Origin: Amycolatopsis tucumanensis
GTDB lineage: Bacteria > Actinomycetota > Actinomycetes > Mycobacteriales > Pseudonocardiaceae
DNA: 39,923 bases
Reading direction: 5' to 3'
Assembly: GCF_021654135.1 (NCBI RefSeq)
Contig: NZ_JAKGSD010000067.1
Coordinates: forward strand, 1-39,923
In this document: one piece after another, positions 32,829 through 39,923 of the stretch
How the letters are laid out: each line of letters opens with the position of its first letter
How positions within the stretch are numbered: the stretch's first letter is position 1
The notes under the pieces: generated by a model
Database searches by the model: none
Told to the model about the DNA's origin: nothing
What the model saw: the letters and a program-made list of their open reading frames with translations, nothing else
Program-made: the position numbers and the translations under genes

Positions 32829-34340
32829 CTATTCGGGGCGCACCAGCGGGAAGAGGATGGTCTCGCGGATGCCGAGGCCGGTGAGGGCCATCAGGAGACG
32901 ATCGATGCCCATTCCCACGCCACCACTCGGTGGCATTCCGTACTCGAGCGCGCGCAGGAAATCCTCGTCGAGGCGCATCGCTTCGCTATCCCCGGCCGCG
33001 GCCTGGCGGGCCTGGTCCAGCAATCTTTCCCGCTCGATCACCGGATCGACCAGCTCCGAGTATCCGGTGGCCAACTCGAATCCGCGGACGTAGAGGTCCC
33101 ACTTCTCGGCCACACCGGGCTTGGTCCGGTGCTGCCGCGTCAGCGGCGAGGTCTCGATCGGAAAATCCCGTACGAAAGTCGGCTCGTGCAGGTGATCACC
33201 GACCAGGTGCTCCCACAGTTCCTCGACCAGCTTCCCATGGCCGAGTTTCGGATCGACCTCCAGGCCGCGCGCGGACGCGAACCCGCGCAGCTTCTCGACC
33301 GACGTTTCCGGCGTCACTTCCTCGCCAAGCGCGTCGGACAACGAGTCGTACATGCTCAGCGACGTCCATTCGCCGGACAGGTCGTACGACGAGCCGTCGG
33401 CGAGCGTGACCTCGAGGCCGCCGAAAACGGCCTGCGCCGCTTCCTGGATCAGCTCCCGCGTCATCACCGCGTTCGTGTCGTAGGTGGCGTAGGCCTCGTA
33501 GTACTCCAGCATCGCGAATTCCGGCGAATGCGAGGAGTCGCTGCCCTCGTTGCGGAAGTTGCGGTTGATCTCGAAGACCTTCTCGATCCCGCCGACCACG
33601 CACCGCTTCAGGAACAGCTCCGGCGCGATCCGCAGGTACAGATCGATGTCGAACGCGTTCGAATGGGTGATGAACGGCCGGGCCGACGCGCCGCCGTGGA
33701 GGGTCTGCAGCATCGGCGTTTCCACCTCGGTGAAACCCCGGCGGTGGAACGATTCCCGCAGCGAACGGACCACTGAGGCGCGCGTGCGCACCACGTCGCG
33801 GGCCTGCGGGCGCAGGATCAGGTCGACGTAGCGCTGGCGGACGCGGGTCTCCTCGGCCAGCTCCTTGTGCGCGACCGGCAGCGGGCGCAGCGCCTTCGCG
33901 GCCATCCGCCACTCGTCGGCCATGATGGACAGCTCGCCGCGCTTGGACGTGATGACCTCGCCGTGCACGTAGACGTGGTCGCCGAGGTCGACGTCCGCCT
34001 TCCAGGCCGCCAGCGCTTCCTCGCCGACGTTCGCGAGGCTGATCATGGCCTGCAGTTCGGTGCCGTCGCCTTCGCGCAGCGTCGCGAAGCAGAGCTTGCC
34101 GCCGATGCGGGAGAACATCACGCGGCCGGTCACGCCGACGACCTCGCCGGTGGCCGTGTCGGCGGGCAGGTCCGGGTGCGCCGCACGCACTTCGGCGAGC
34201 GTGTGGGTGCGCGGCACTTCGACCGGGTACGGCTCCACACCCTCCGCGAGCAGCCGATCGCGCTTGGCCCGACGGACCCGCATTTGTTCGGGCAGGTCGT
34301 CAGCGGGCACCGGGCGATCCGGGGAGGGGGAATCCGTCAT
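32829..34340 (-). CDS. lysS: Lysyl-tRNA synthetase, class II
   Basis: 503 residues, ATG start. The N-terminal OB-fold anticodon-binding domain (about 60-165, VGVTGRVMFSRIGGKLCFAT) precedes the class II core. Motif 1 is VRSLRESFHRRGFTEVETPM, motif 2 FEINRNFRNEGSDSSHSPEF and motif 3 GGVGMGIDRLLMALTG. It charges tRNA-Lys. A TACCCT -10 lies six bases above the ATG, so the mRNA is probably leaderless. It is upstream of lsr2 on the same strand, as in M. tuberculosis. The N-terminus lacks the MprF-like extension of LysX. Confidence 0.96.
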   Translation of the reverse strand: MTDSPSPDRPVPADDLPEQMRVRRAKRDRLLAEGVEPYPVEVPRTHTLAEVRAAHPDLPADTATGEVVGVTGRVMFSRIGGKLCFATLREGDGTELQAMISLANVGEEALAAWKADVDLGDHVYVHGEVITSKRGELSIMADEWRMAAKALRPLPVAHKELAEETRVRQRYVDLILRPQARDVVRTRASVVRSLRESFHRRGFTEVETPMLQTLHGGASARPFITHSNAFDIDLYLRIAPELFLKRCVVGGIEKVFEINRNFRNEGSDSSHSPEFAMLEYYEAYATYDTNAVMTRELIQEAAQAVFGGLEVTLADGSSYDLSGEWTSLSMYDSLSDALGEEVTPETSVEKLRGFASARGLEVDPKLGHGKLVEELWEHLVGDHLHEPTFVRDFPIETSPLTRQHRTKPGVAEKWDLYVRGFELATGYSELVDPVIERERLLDQARQAAAGDSEAMRLDEDFLRALEYGMPPSGGVGMGIDRLLMALTGLGIRETILFPLVRPE

Positions 34341-34346
34341 GCCGAT

Positions 34347-34419
34347 AGGGTACGAACCCCCGCGACGACTAGGCCAACCGGATTACCTGTACCGACCAGC
34401 GCAAGCACACCGATAGCAT
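34347..34419. promoter_or_regulatory. Divergent leaderless promoters of lysS and the methyltransferase
   Basis: Minus-strand TACCCT (34352-34347) lies six bases before the lysS ATG. Plus-strand TAGCAT (34414-34419) lies seven bases before the methyltransferase GTG. Both fit the TANNNT -10 of leaderless actinobacterial genes. Confidence 0.5.
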
Positions 34420-34426
34420 CGCCGGA

Positions 34427-35182
34427 GTGAGCGAAACCACTTCATCCGCCGATCGTGAGCTGTGGAGCCGGCGGTCCCGCTCATTCGGGGGGCACGCGGA
34501 CGCCTACGACGAGCACCGCCCGGATTACCCGCTCGACGGAATCCGCTGGGCGTTGCCGCCCGGGGCCGCGGAAGTGGTGGACCTCGCCGCGGGCACCGGC
34601 AAGCTCACCGGCGGCCTGCGCGCGCTCGGGCTGCGCGTCACGGCGGTCGAACCGGATCCGGGCATGCGCGCCGAGTTCGCCCGCCGGCACGCGTGCGTCG
34701 AAGTCCTGGACGGCACGGCGGAGCGGATCCCGTTGCCCGACGCCAGCGCCGACGCGGTGCTGGCCGGCCAGGCGTTCCACTGGTTCGACCTCGACGCCGC
34801 GCTCCCCGAAATCGCACGCGTGCTGCGCCCGGGCGGCATGGTCGCCGGGCTGTGGAACGGCAACGACGATTCCGTCCCGTGGGTCGCGGAATTCGCGCGG
34901 GCCTCCGGTTTCGTGCAGCGCGGGCGGTCGGTCGCGACTCTGCCCGAACACCCCGCGTTCGGCGCGTTCGAGGAGAAGACGTTCCGGCACTCGCACCGCC
35001 GCACACCCGAAAGCCTGGTCGAAACGATCTCCACACATTCCCACCTGCTCGTCGCGGACGATGCCGAGCGCGCGGAGACGCGGCGGCGGGTGCTGGAATT
35101 CCTCCGCGCCAACCCGGCCACCGCGAACGGCGAATTCGACCTGCCGCTGCTGACGACGGTGCTGCGCGCCGTCCGCCGCTAA
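34427..35182 (+). CDS. Class I SAM-dependent methyltransferase
   Basis: 251 residues, GTG start seven bases below a TAGCAT -10. Motif I VVDLAAGTGKLTGGL (about 50-64) binds S-adenosylmethionine; acidic motif VTAVEPDPGM; post-motifs LDGTAERIPLPDASADAVLA and QAFHWFDLDAALPEIARVLR. This is the methyltransferase type 11 group. The start HADAYDEHRPDYP is shared by a common family of uncertain substrate. Its stop overlaps coaX by three bases on the opposite strand. It separates coaX and lysS, which are close neighbours in M. tuberculosis. Confidence 0.88.
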   Translation: MSETTSSADRELWSRRSRSFGGHADAYDEHRPDYPLDGIRWALPPGAAEVVDLAAGTGKLTGGLRALGLRVTAVEPDPGMRAEFARRHACVEVLDGTAERIPLPDASADAVLAGQAFHWFDLDAALPEIARVLRPGGMVAGLWNGNDDSVPWVAEFARASGFVQRGRSVATLPEHPAFGAFEEKTFRHSHRRTPESLVETISTHSHLLVADDAERAETRRRVLEFLRANPATANGEFDLPLLTTVLRAVRR

Positions 35183-35964
35183 CGCGTCTGGCGTTCGAAG
35201 GCCAGGCGCAGGCCCAGCAGCGTCAGGTCGGGCACGTGCTCGGTGATCGTCTCCGACTCGCCGATCACGAGCGGCGCCAGCCCGCCGGTCGCGAGCACGG
35301 TGACCGGCTCGTGCGTCCGCGCCGTCAGCTCACGCACGATCCGCCGCACCAGGCCGTCGACCTGGCCGGCGAACCCGAACACGATGCCGGACTGCAGGCA
35401 CTCCACGGTGTTCTTGCCGATCACCGACCGCGGCCGGACCAGTTCGACCTTGCGCAGCGCCGCCGCGCGGGAGGCCAGCGCGTCGACCGAGATCTCGATG
35501 CCGGGTGCGAACGCGCCGCCGAGGAACTCGCCCTTCGCGGAGATCACGTCCACGTTGGTCGAGGTCCCGAAGTCCACGACGACGCACGCCGTGCGGTACA
35601 GGTGGTGCGCGGCGAGCGTGTTGACCAGCCGGTCCGCGCCCACCTCACGCGGGTTGTCCACCAGCAGCGGCACGCCGGTGCGCACGCCGGGCTCGACCAC
35701 GACCTTCGGCACCCGCGCGTAGTACCGGCCGAGCATGACCCGCATCTCGCGCAGCACCGCGGGCACGGTGGACAGCGCGCTGATCCCGGTGATCGCGTCG
35801 GCGTGCTCGCCGAGCAGGCCGCGCATGGTCAGCGCCAGCTCGTCGGCGGTCATCTGCGCGTCGGTCCGCATCCGCCAGTCGCCGACGAGCTTGGCCGCGT
35901 CCCCACGGCCCTCGTACAGGCCGAGCACGATGTTCGTGTTGCCGACGTCGATCGCCAGGAGCAA
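35179..35964 (-). CDS. coaX: Type III pantothenate kinase
   Basis: 261 residues, TTG start six bases after panD. The actin-like ASKHA fold is seen in LLAIDVGNTNIVLGLYEG (phosphate-1), the central PREVGADRLVNTLAAHHLYR and VVVDFGTSTNVDVISAKGEF (phosphate-2). It phosphorylates pantothenate, the first step toward coenzyme A. It ends the operon DUF2520-panC-panD-coaX, which makes pantothenate and then activates it. In M. tuberculosis the homologue Rv3600c appears less important than CoaA; whether a coaA exists here is not visible. Confidence 0.94.
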   Translation of the reverse strand: MLLAIDVGNTNIVLGLYEGRGDAAKLVGDWRMRTDAQMTADELALTMRGLLGEHADAITGISALSTVPAVLREMRVMLGRYYARVPKVVVEPGVRTGVPLLVDNPREVGADRLVNTLAAHHLYRTACVVVDFGTSTNVDVISAKGEFLGGAFAPGIEISVDALASRAAALRKVELVRPRSVIGKNTVECLQSGIVFGFAGQVDGLVRRIVRELTARTHEPVTVLATGGLAPLVIGESETITEHVPDLTLLGLRLAFERQTR

Positions 35965-35970
35965 GGGAGT

Positions 35971-36468
35971 TCAGCTCTCGGCGTGCAGCAGCGCGTCGAG
36001 CCGCGCGGCGTCGACGGTTTCGGCGACCGGGAACGGGTTCTCCCGGTCCGGCGACGCGATCGGGATGCTGCCGCTCACCAGGCCGGAGCCGTCGGGCGCG
36101 TGCCCGGGGTCGCTGCCCTCGTGCTTGATCCGGTTCTCGTCGTCGACGAACACGATCCGCGGCTGGTACGTGGCCGCCTCGGCGTTGTCCATCTGCCCGT
36201 AGGAGATCAGGATGACCAGGTCGCCCGGGTGAACGAGGTGCGCGGCGGCGCCGTTGATGCCGATGACGCCGCTGTCCCGCTCGCCCGGGATCACGTAGGT
36301 CTCCAGCCGCGCCCCGTTCGTGACGTCCACAATGGCCACCAGCTCGCCCGGCAGCAGGTCGGCCGCCTCCATCAGCGTCTCGTCGATCGTGACCGACCCG
36401 ACGTAGTGCAGGTTGGCCTGGGTGACCGTCGCGCGATGGATCTTCGACTTCAGCATCGTGCGGTACAT
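35971..36468 (-). CDS. panD: Aspartate 1-decarboxylase
   Basis: 165 residues, ATG start two bases after panC. The proenzyme cleaves itself between G24 and S25 (YVGSVTID) to give the pyruvoyl group that makes beta-alanine from aspartate. Other conserved features are KSKIHRATVTQANL and NGARLETYVIPGERDSGVIG. The C-terminal tail after residue 120 (PGHAPDGSGLVSGSIPIASP) is longer than in E. coli (126 residues). M. tuberculosis PanD also has an extended C-terminus, where pyrazinoic acid resistance mutations and ClpC1-degradation signals map; this tail is longer still. Confidence 0.95.
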   Translation of the reverse strand: MYRTMLKSKIHRATVTQANLHYVGSVTIDETLMEAADLLPGELVAIVDVTNGARLETYVIPGERDSGVIGINGAAAHLVHPGDLVILISYGQMDNAEAATYQPRIVFVDDENRIKHEGSDPGHAPDGSGLVSGSIPIASPDRENPFPVAETVDAARLDALLHAES

Positions 36469-36470
36469 GG

Positions 36471-37355
36471 TTATCTCACTTCCTCCGACGCGCCCAGCAC
36501 CACCGGGACGTTGTCGATCAGCCGGGTCCGCCCGACCCGGGCGGCGATCAGCAACCGTGCTTCCCCATCGACGGGTGCGGGACCGAGATCGGTTCCGCGC
36601 AATTCGAGGTAATCCACGTCGACCTCCGGGCGGGCGGCCAGCGTCGCGCGCGCCGCCGAGAGGACCGCTTCCCCGCCGTTCGGGCCGGAGTGCCCGCCGG
36701 CCGCGAGCGCCGCGGACAGCACCACGGCGGCTTCCCGCTGTTCCGGCGAGAGGTAGACGTTGCGCGAGGACAGGGCCAGGCCGTCGGACTCCCGCACCGT
36801 CGGCACGCCGATCACGCGGACGTCGAGGTTCAGGTCGCGCACCATCCGCTTGATCAGGACCAGCTGCTGGTAGTCCTTCTCGCCGAAGAACGCGAAGTCC
36901 GGCGTGACGATGTTGAACAGCTTCGCCACCACCGTCAGCACGCCGGCGAAGTGGCCGGGGCGGTGGGCGCCCTCCAGCTCGTCGCCCAGCGGACCCGGGT
37001 GAAGGGTCACCGCGTGGCCGTCGGCGTAGAGGTCGCCGACCTTGGGCACGAACGCGATCTCCACGCCGTCCTCGGCGAGGATCTCCAGGTCCCGCTCCAG
37101 CGGCCGCGGGTAGGCGTCGAAGTCCTCGCCCTCGCCGAACTGCAGGGGGTTCACGAAGATCGACACGGCGACGACGGTGTTCGGCAGGCGCTTGGCGCGG
37201 CGGATCAGCTCGCGGTGGCCGGCGTGCAGCGCGCCCATGGTCGGCACCAGCGCGACCTTGCGGCCCACCGAGTGCAGCGCCGCGGTGACCCGGTGCACGT
37301 CGCCGGGCGTCTGGTAGGTGTTCAGCTGCCCGCGGCTGAATTTCGGTGTGGTCAC
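36471..37355 (-). CDS. panC: Pantothenate synthetase
   Basis: 294 residues from GTG 37355, overlapping the upstream stop as GTGA. It joins pantoate and beta-alanine with ATP. The nucleotidyltransferase motif PTMGALHAGHRELI carries the HxGH signature. IFVNPLQFGEGEDFDAYPRP, FFGEKDYQQLVLIKRMV and VRESDGLALSSRN, the KMSKS-equivalent loop, are all present. The operon puts it directly before panD, supplier of beta-alanine. Upstream sequence in the same frame belongs to the neighbour and is excluded. Confidence 0.95.
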   Translation of the reverse strand: MTTPKFSRGQLNTYQTPGDVHRVTAALHSVGRKVALVPTMGALHAGHRELIRRAKRLPNTVVAVSIFVNPLQFGEGEDFDAYPRPLERDLEILAEDGVEIAFVPKVGDLYADGHAVTLHPGPLGDELEGAHRPGHFAGVLTVVAKLFNIVTPDFAFFGEKDYQQLVLIKRMVRDLNLDVRVIGVPTVRESDGLALSSRNVYLSPEQREAAVVLSAALAAGGHSGPNGGEAVLSAARATLAARPEVDVDYLELRGTDLGPAPVDGEARLLIAARVGRTRLIDNVPVVLGASEEVR

Positions 37356-38245
37356 GGGTTTTCCGGCCTTTCCAGAAGTTCGGTGATCTCGGCGGCGGCG
37401 CCGGCGTCGAGCAGGCCGGCCGCTTCGGCTCGCTGCGCGGTGCGCCGGGCGAGCGAGGTGTAGGCGGGCACGATCGCGGGCTCGGTGGCTTCGAGCACGC
37501 CCAGGTGCTTGCGCAGAGTACCGGTGTCGCCGCGGGCGACCGGACCGGTCAGGGCGCGGTCGCCGTGCCGCAGCGCGTTGTCCAGCGCCGCCGACAGCAA
37601 CGGGCCGAGCATGCGCTCCGCGTCGCCGATCCCCGCGCCACGCAACAGGTCCGCGCAGTCGTCGACGAGCGTGATCAGGTGGTTGGCGCCGTGCGCGAGC
37701 GCCGCGTGGTAGAGCGCTCTGGCGGCTTCCGGCACCCGCACCGGTTCCGCGCCCATCTCGACGGTCAGCGCCTCGCCCACGCTCCACGCGGCCTCGTCGT
37801 CGGCCGCGGCGGTGACGCCGACGCTGCAGGCGGCGAGCCGGTCGAGGTCCTCGGACCGGCCGGTGAACGTCATGACCGGGTGCAGGGCCAGCGGCAGCGC
37901 TCCGGCTTCGGCGGCCGGGGCCAGCACGTCGAGGCCGTGCGCGCCGGAGGTGTGGATGACGATCTGGCCGGGGCGCCAGGAACCGGTGGCGGCCAGACCG
38001 CGGACCAGGCCGGCGAGTTCGTCGTCGGGCACGGCCAGCAGCACGAGGTCCGCGGCCGCGGCGACCTCGTCCGGCGGTTTGAGCGGGACACCCGGCAGCA
38101 TGCGCTCGGCGCGGGCCTGGGAAGCGGCGGAAATGCCGGAGGCGGCGACCACCGTGTGCCCGGACCGGGTCAGCGCGGCGCCGACGACGCTGCCCACGCG
38201 GCCGGCGGAGATCACTCCGACGCCGAGCCTGGCGGGACGACTCAC
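37352..38245 (-). CDS. DUF2520/Rossmann-like protein (Rv3603c type)
   Basis: 297 residues, GTG start. The N-terminal Rossmann domain (GVGVISAGRVGSVVGAALTR) and middle part (LVLLAVPDDELAGLV, IVIHTSGAHGLDVL, ALHPVMTFTG) look like 6-phosphogluconate dehydrogenase or ProC-type NAD(P)-binding proteins. The C-terminal helical domain is DUF2520. It precedes panC with a four-base overlap, as in M. tuberculosis. The conserved linkage suggests a role in making pantoate, perhaps as a ketopantoate reductase; this is inference, not shown by the sequence. Confidence 0.85.
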   Translation of the reverse strand: MSRPARLGVGVISAGRVGSVVGAALTRSGHTVVAASGISAASQARAERMLPGVPLKPPDEVAAAADLVLLAVPDDELAGLVRGLAATGSWRPGQIVIHTSGAHGLDVLAPAAEAGALPLALHPVMTFTGRSEDLDRLAACSVGVTAAADDEAAWSVGEALTVEMGAEPVRVPEAARALYHAALAHGANHLITLVDDCADLLRGAGIGDAERMLGPLLSAALDNALRHGDRALTGPVARGDTGTLRKHLGVLEATEPAIVPAYTSLARRTAQRAEAAGLLDAGAAAEITELLERPENP

Positions 38246-38352
38246 GGCGTGCCCCTGTGGACGCTCATGGCAGCAGAACTCCTCAGCTCGTTCCAGTCCC
38301 GCTCCGTTCGCGGGTACCGGACGACGGGGCGAGAGTAGCTCGCGGAAACGCC

Positions 38353-38390
38353 CCGGGTCGGCGGCGGGTGACCAGCTTCACCCGACCCGG
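38353..38390 (-). terminator. Nested hairpin downstream of the PrsW gene
   Basis: Inner arms CGGGTGA (38365-38371) and TCACCCG (38378-38384), with a 6-base loop, sit within outer 6-bp arms (38353-38358, 38385-38390). It starts just after the PrsW stop. No T-tract; a likely GC-type terminator. Confidence 0.55.
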
Positions 38391-38391
38391 T

Positions 38392-39525
38392 TTACCCGGT
38401 ATGACTGCCTTCACCCGCCAGCCGGACCGCGTCGGCGCGGGAAGCGCGCAGCGTGGCCAGCAGTTCCCGCTTGCGCTTCTCGTGGTCCGGGGTCTCCTTG
38501 CGGCGGCGCAGGAACGCGAGTTCGGTCACGCTGGCCTGGTAGCGGGCCACGGCTTTCGCCGCCGCGCGCCCGGACTGCCGCCTGGCCTGCCGCCGCCACT
38601 CGCGGCGGCCGGCGAGCGTGGACAGTAGCTCGACCTCCGACGGGGCGATCAGCCGCGCCTGGACCATCGCGGGCAGTGCGGCGGTGACGATGCGTTGTTC
38701 GCGGCGGCGTTGCAGGAGGACGAGCATCACGACCGCGATGAACATCGGGACCATGATCAGGAAGTAGACGTTGAGGAACGTCTGCGCTCCGCCGAGGACC
38801 GCCGCGCCGTTCCAGAGGGCGTGCAGCAGGACGGCGCCCAGGTAGGCGCCGATCGGGGCGAGGACCTTGACGGCCCGGTTGTCGGTGCGGGCGGCGTAGC
38901 CGAGGCCGATGCCGGTGATCGCGGCGAAGAGGGGGTGCGTGAACGGCGACAGCACGCCGCGCAGCACGAACGCGGCGATCACGCCGGTGCTGGTGGCGTC
39001 GCCGAAGCCGTAGTCGGCGAAGGCGCGGCCGAAGTAGTAGATGTTCTCGGTGAACGCGAAGCCGGCCGCGGTGAACCCCGCGTAGACGATGCCGTCGATG
39101 ATCCCGTCGAACTCGTCGGCGCGGCGCAGGAGGACGGCGAGCACGAACGAGGCCTTCGCGGCCTCCTCGACGAGCGGGGCGGACAGGAGCGCGCTGAGCT
39201 TGCTGCCGCTGCCCTCGCCGAGCAGCAGGTCGCCCACCGTCTCGGCGGTGTTGTTGATCAGCAGGGCGGTGATCGCGGCGAGGCACGCGCCCCAGAAGAA
39301 GGCGACCAGGAGGAACTTCGCGGGCTCCGGCTCCCAGCGGTCCACCCACAGGATGGTCGCCACGACGACCGCGACGGGAACGAGCGCCGCGGCGACGCCG
39401 ATGGCCACCGCGAGCGGCCCGACCTGCACGGTGACCAGGCCGAGAACGGTCAGGCCGCACACGGCCAGGATGACGAGGCCGAGCACGGGCAGGAGCACGG
39501 TGAGCCTGCGAGGGGGTGCCGTCAC
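38392..39525 (-). CDS. PrsW family intramembrane metalloprotease
   Basis: 377 residues from GTG 39525. About eight to nine membrane helices. PrsW/CPBP-like residues are present: E120-E121 in PLVEEAAKASF, E160-N161 in AFTENIYYFG, H197 in SPFTHPLFAAITG and H235 in LLHALWNG. In Bacillus, PrsW cuts the anti-sigma factor RsiW; here the substrate is unknown. The soluble C-terminal tail (about 275-377) is basic and helical. No anti-sigma gene is adjacent. Upstream sequence in this frame runs into the repeats and is excluded. Confidence 0.88.
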   Translation of the reverse strand: MTAPPRRLTVLLPVLGLVILAVCGLTVLGLVTVQVGPLAVAIGVAAALVPVAVVVATILWVDRWEPEPAKFLLVAFFWGACLAAITALLINNTAETVGDLLLGEGSGSKLSALLSAPLVEEAAKASFVLAVLLRRADEFDGIIDGIVYAGFTAAGFAFTENIYYFGRAFADYGFGDATSTGVIAAFVLRGVLSPFTHPLFAAITGIGLGYAARTDNRAVKVLAPIGAYLGAVLLHALWNGAAVLGGAQTFLNVYFLIMVPMFIAVVMLVLLQRRREQRIVTAALPAMVQARLIAPSEVELLSTLAGRREWRRQARRQSGRAAAKAVARYQASVTELAFLRRRKETPDHEKRKRELLATLRASRADAVRLAGEGSHTG

Positions 39526-39770
39526 AGCCCGGCACTCTACGGTGACTGGCTGCGGGGGCGAGCGGGGTGGGCGGGGGGTCTGGGTGGGCGGGCAGCGCGA
39601 GGCGCTGCTGAGCGGAACCGGCGTGGTCCAGAGCCGCACCCGCGGAACCACGGTGGTTCCAATCCCGCAGCCCGCCACAAGATCGTTGGTGGGCCGGGCC
39701 GGGTCGGCAGCGCCGCGGGGTCGCCCTGGTTCAAAGCCGCACCCACCGAAACCACGGCGGTAACCCCCCA
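39526..39770. other. Gene-free region with palindrome and degenerate repeats
   Basis: No gene is supported here. A perfect 8-1-8 palindrome GGAACCACGGTGGTTCC lies at 39644-39660, about 119 bases above the PrsW start. From about 39672 the sequence is a degenerate version of the 64-bp unit that follows. Confidence 0.5.
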
Positions 39771-39923
39771 CCCCCGCAAAGTCGCGGTGGCTTGGGTCGG
39801 CAATGCCGTCGGATCGCCGTGGTTCAGGTCCCCGCCCCCGCAAAGTCGCGGTGGCTTGGGTCGGCAATGCCGCCGGATCGCCGTGGTTCAGGTCCCCGCC
39901 CCCGCAAAGTCGCGGTGGCTTGG
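39771..39923. repeat. 64-bp tandem repeat running off the window
   Basis: Units start at 39776, 39840 and 39904 (period 64). The first two are complete and differ at a single base (T or C in CAATGCCG-CGG); the third is cut by the window edge. Short open frames in the unit (MPTQATATLRG) repeat with it and are not genes. No spacers differ between units, so it is not CRISPR. Confidence 0.92.

Noticed and set aside
39771..39923. CRISPR array
   Set aside because: Units are tandem and uniform with no variable spacers and no cas genes.
1..39923. tRNA or rRNA genes
   Set aside because: I looked for tRNA arm motifs and rRNA-like stretches in the gaps and saw none; the gaps are short and explained by promoters and terminators.

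Overview
The window is high-GC DNA with frequent GTG and TTG starts, TANNNT -10 elements placed directly at start codons (leaderless genes), an Lsr2 nucleoid protein, an MhuD-type heme oxygenase and a TIGR03086-like protein. Together these point to an actinobacterium of the Mycobacteriales/Pseudonocardiales line, most like a Pseudonocardiaceae genome such as Amycolatopsis. The genus is an inference. The gene content matches, in order, the Mycobacterium tuberculosis segment around Rv3588c-Rv3603c: carbonic anhydrase, mutY, alpha/beta hydrolase, mhuD, clpC1, lsr2, lysS, coaX, panD, panC and a DUF2520 protein. Accessory genes sit between these landmarks.

Left part (1-9053): a leftward DivIVA-like coiled-coil gene with a strong intrinsic terminator; a rightward trio of two tandem DUF445 membrane proteins and an AlgX/AlgJ-like SGNH protein; a leftward zinc ABC transporter operon (znuA-znuC-znuB) with a candidate Zur box; and a divergent LacI-family regulator. 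Centre-left (9054-17048): beta-carbonic anhydrase and mutY; a divergent aldo/keto reductase and XRE regulator pair; an AAA ATPase and alpha/beta hydrolase operon; and, divergent from it, mhuD overlapping a Sir2-family gene and followed by a flavin monooxygenase.

Accessory block (17219-27620): a divergent SDR/LysR pair around a perfect palindrome; a membrane EEP-fold protein; a DrrAB-like ABC exporter; and a two-gene operon of a membrane-anchored Hsp70-like ATPase and a 1038-residue SARP/STAND regulator. A RelE/HigB-HigA toxin-antitoxin operon follows, in which the toxin reading frame is broken at a run of six G. Core block (27643-38245): clpC; an IdeR-box-controlled FhuF-like iron-sulfur protein; a DinB/MDMPI-fold protein; lsr2; lysS; a methyltransferase; and the pantothenate/CoA operon DUF2520-panC-panD-coaX.

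The right edge holds a PrsW-family membrane protease gene. Its 5' side is a gene-free stretch with a perfect 17-bp palindrome and a 64-bp tandem repeat that runs off the window.

Metal homeostasis recurs: zinc uptake, heme degradation and siderophore-iron reduction, the first and last with recognisable metalloregulator sites. The best candidate for something undescribed is the Hsp70-SARP pair, which looks like an envelope sensor linked to a STAND transcription factor. No tRNA, rRNA, CRISPR array or complete insertion sequence was seen.
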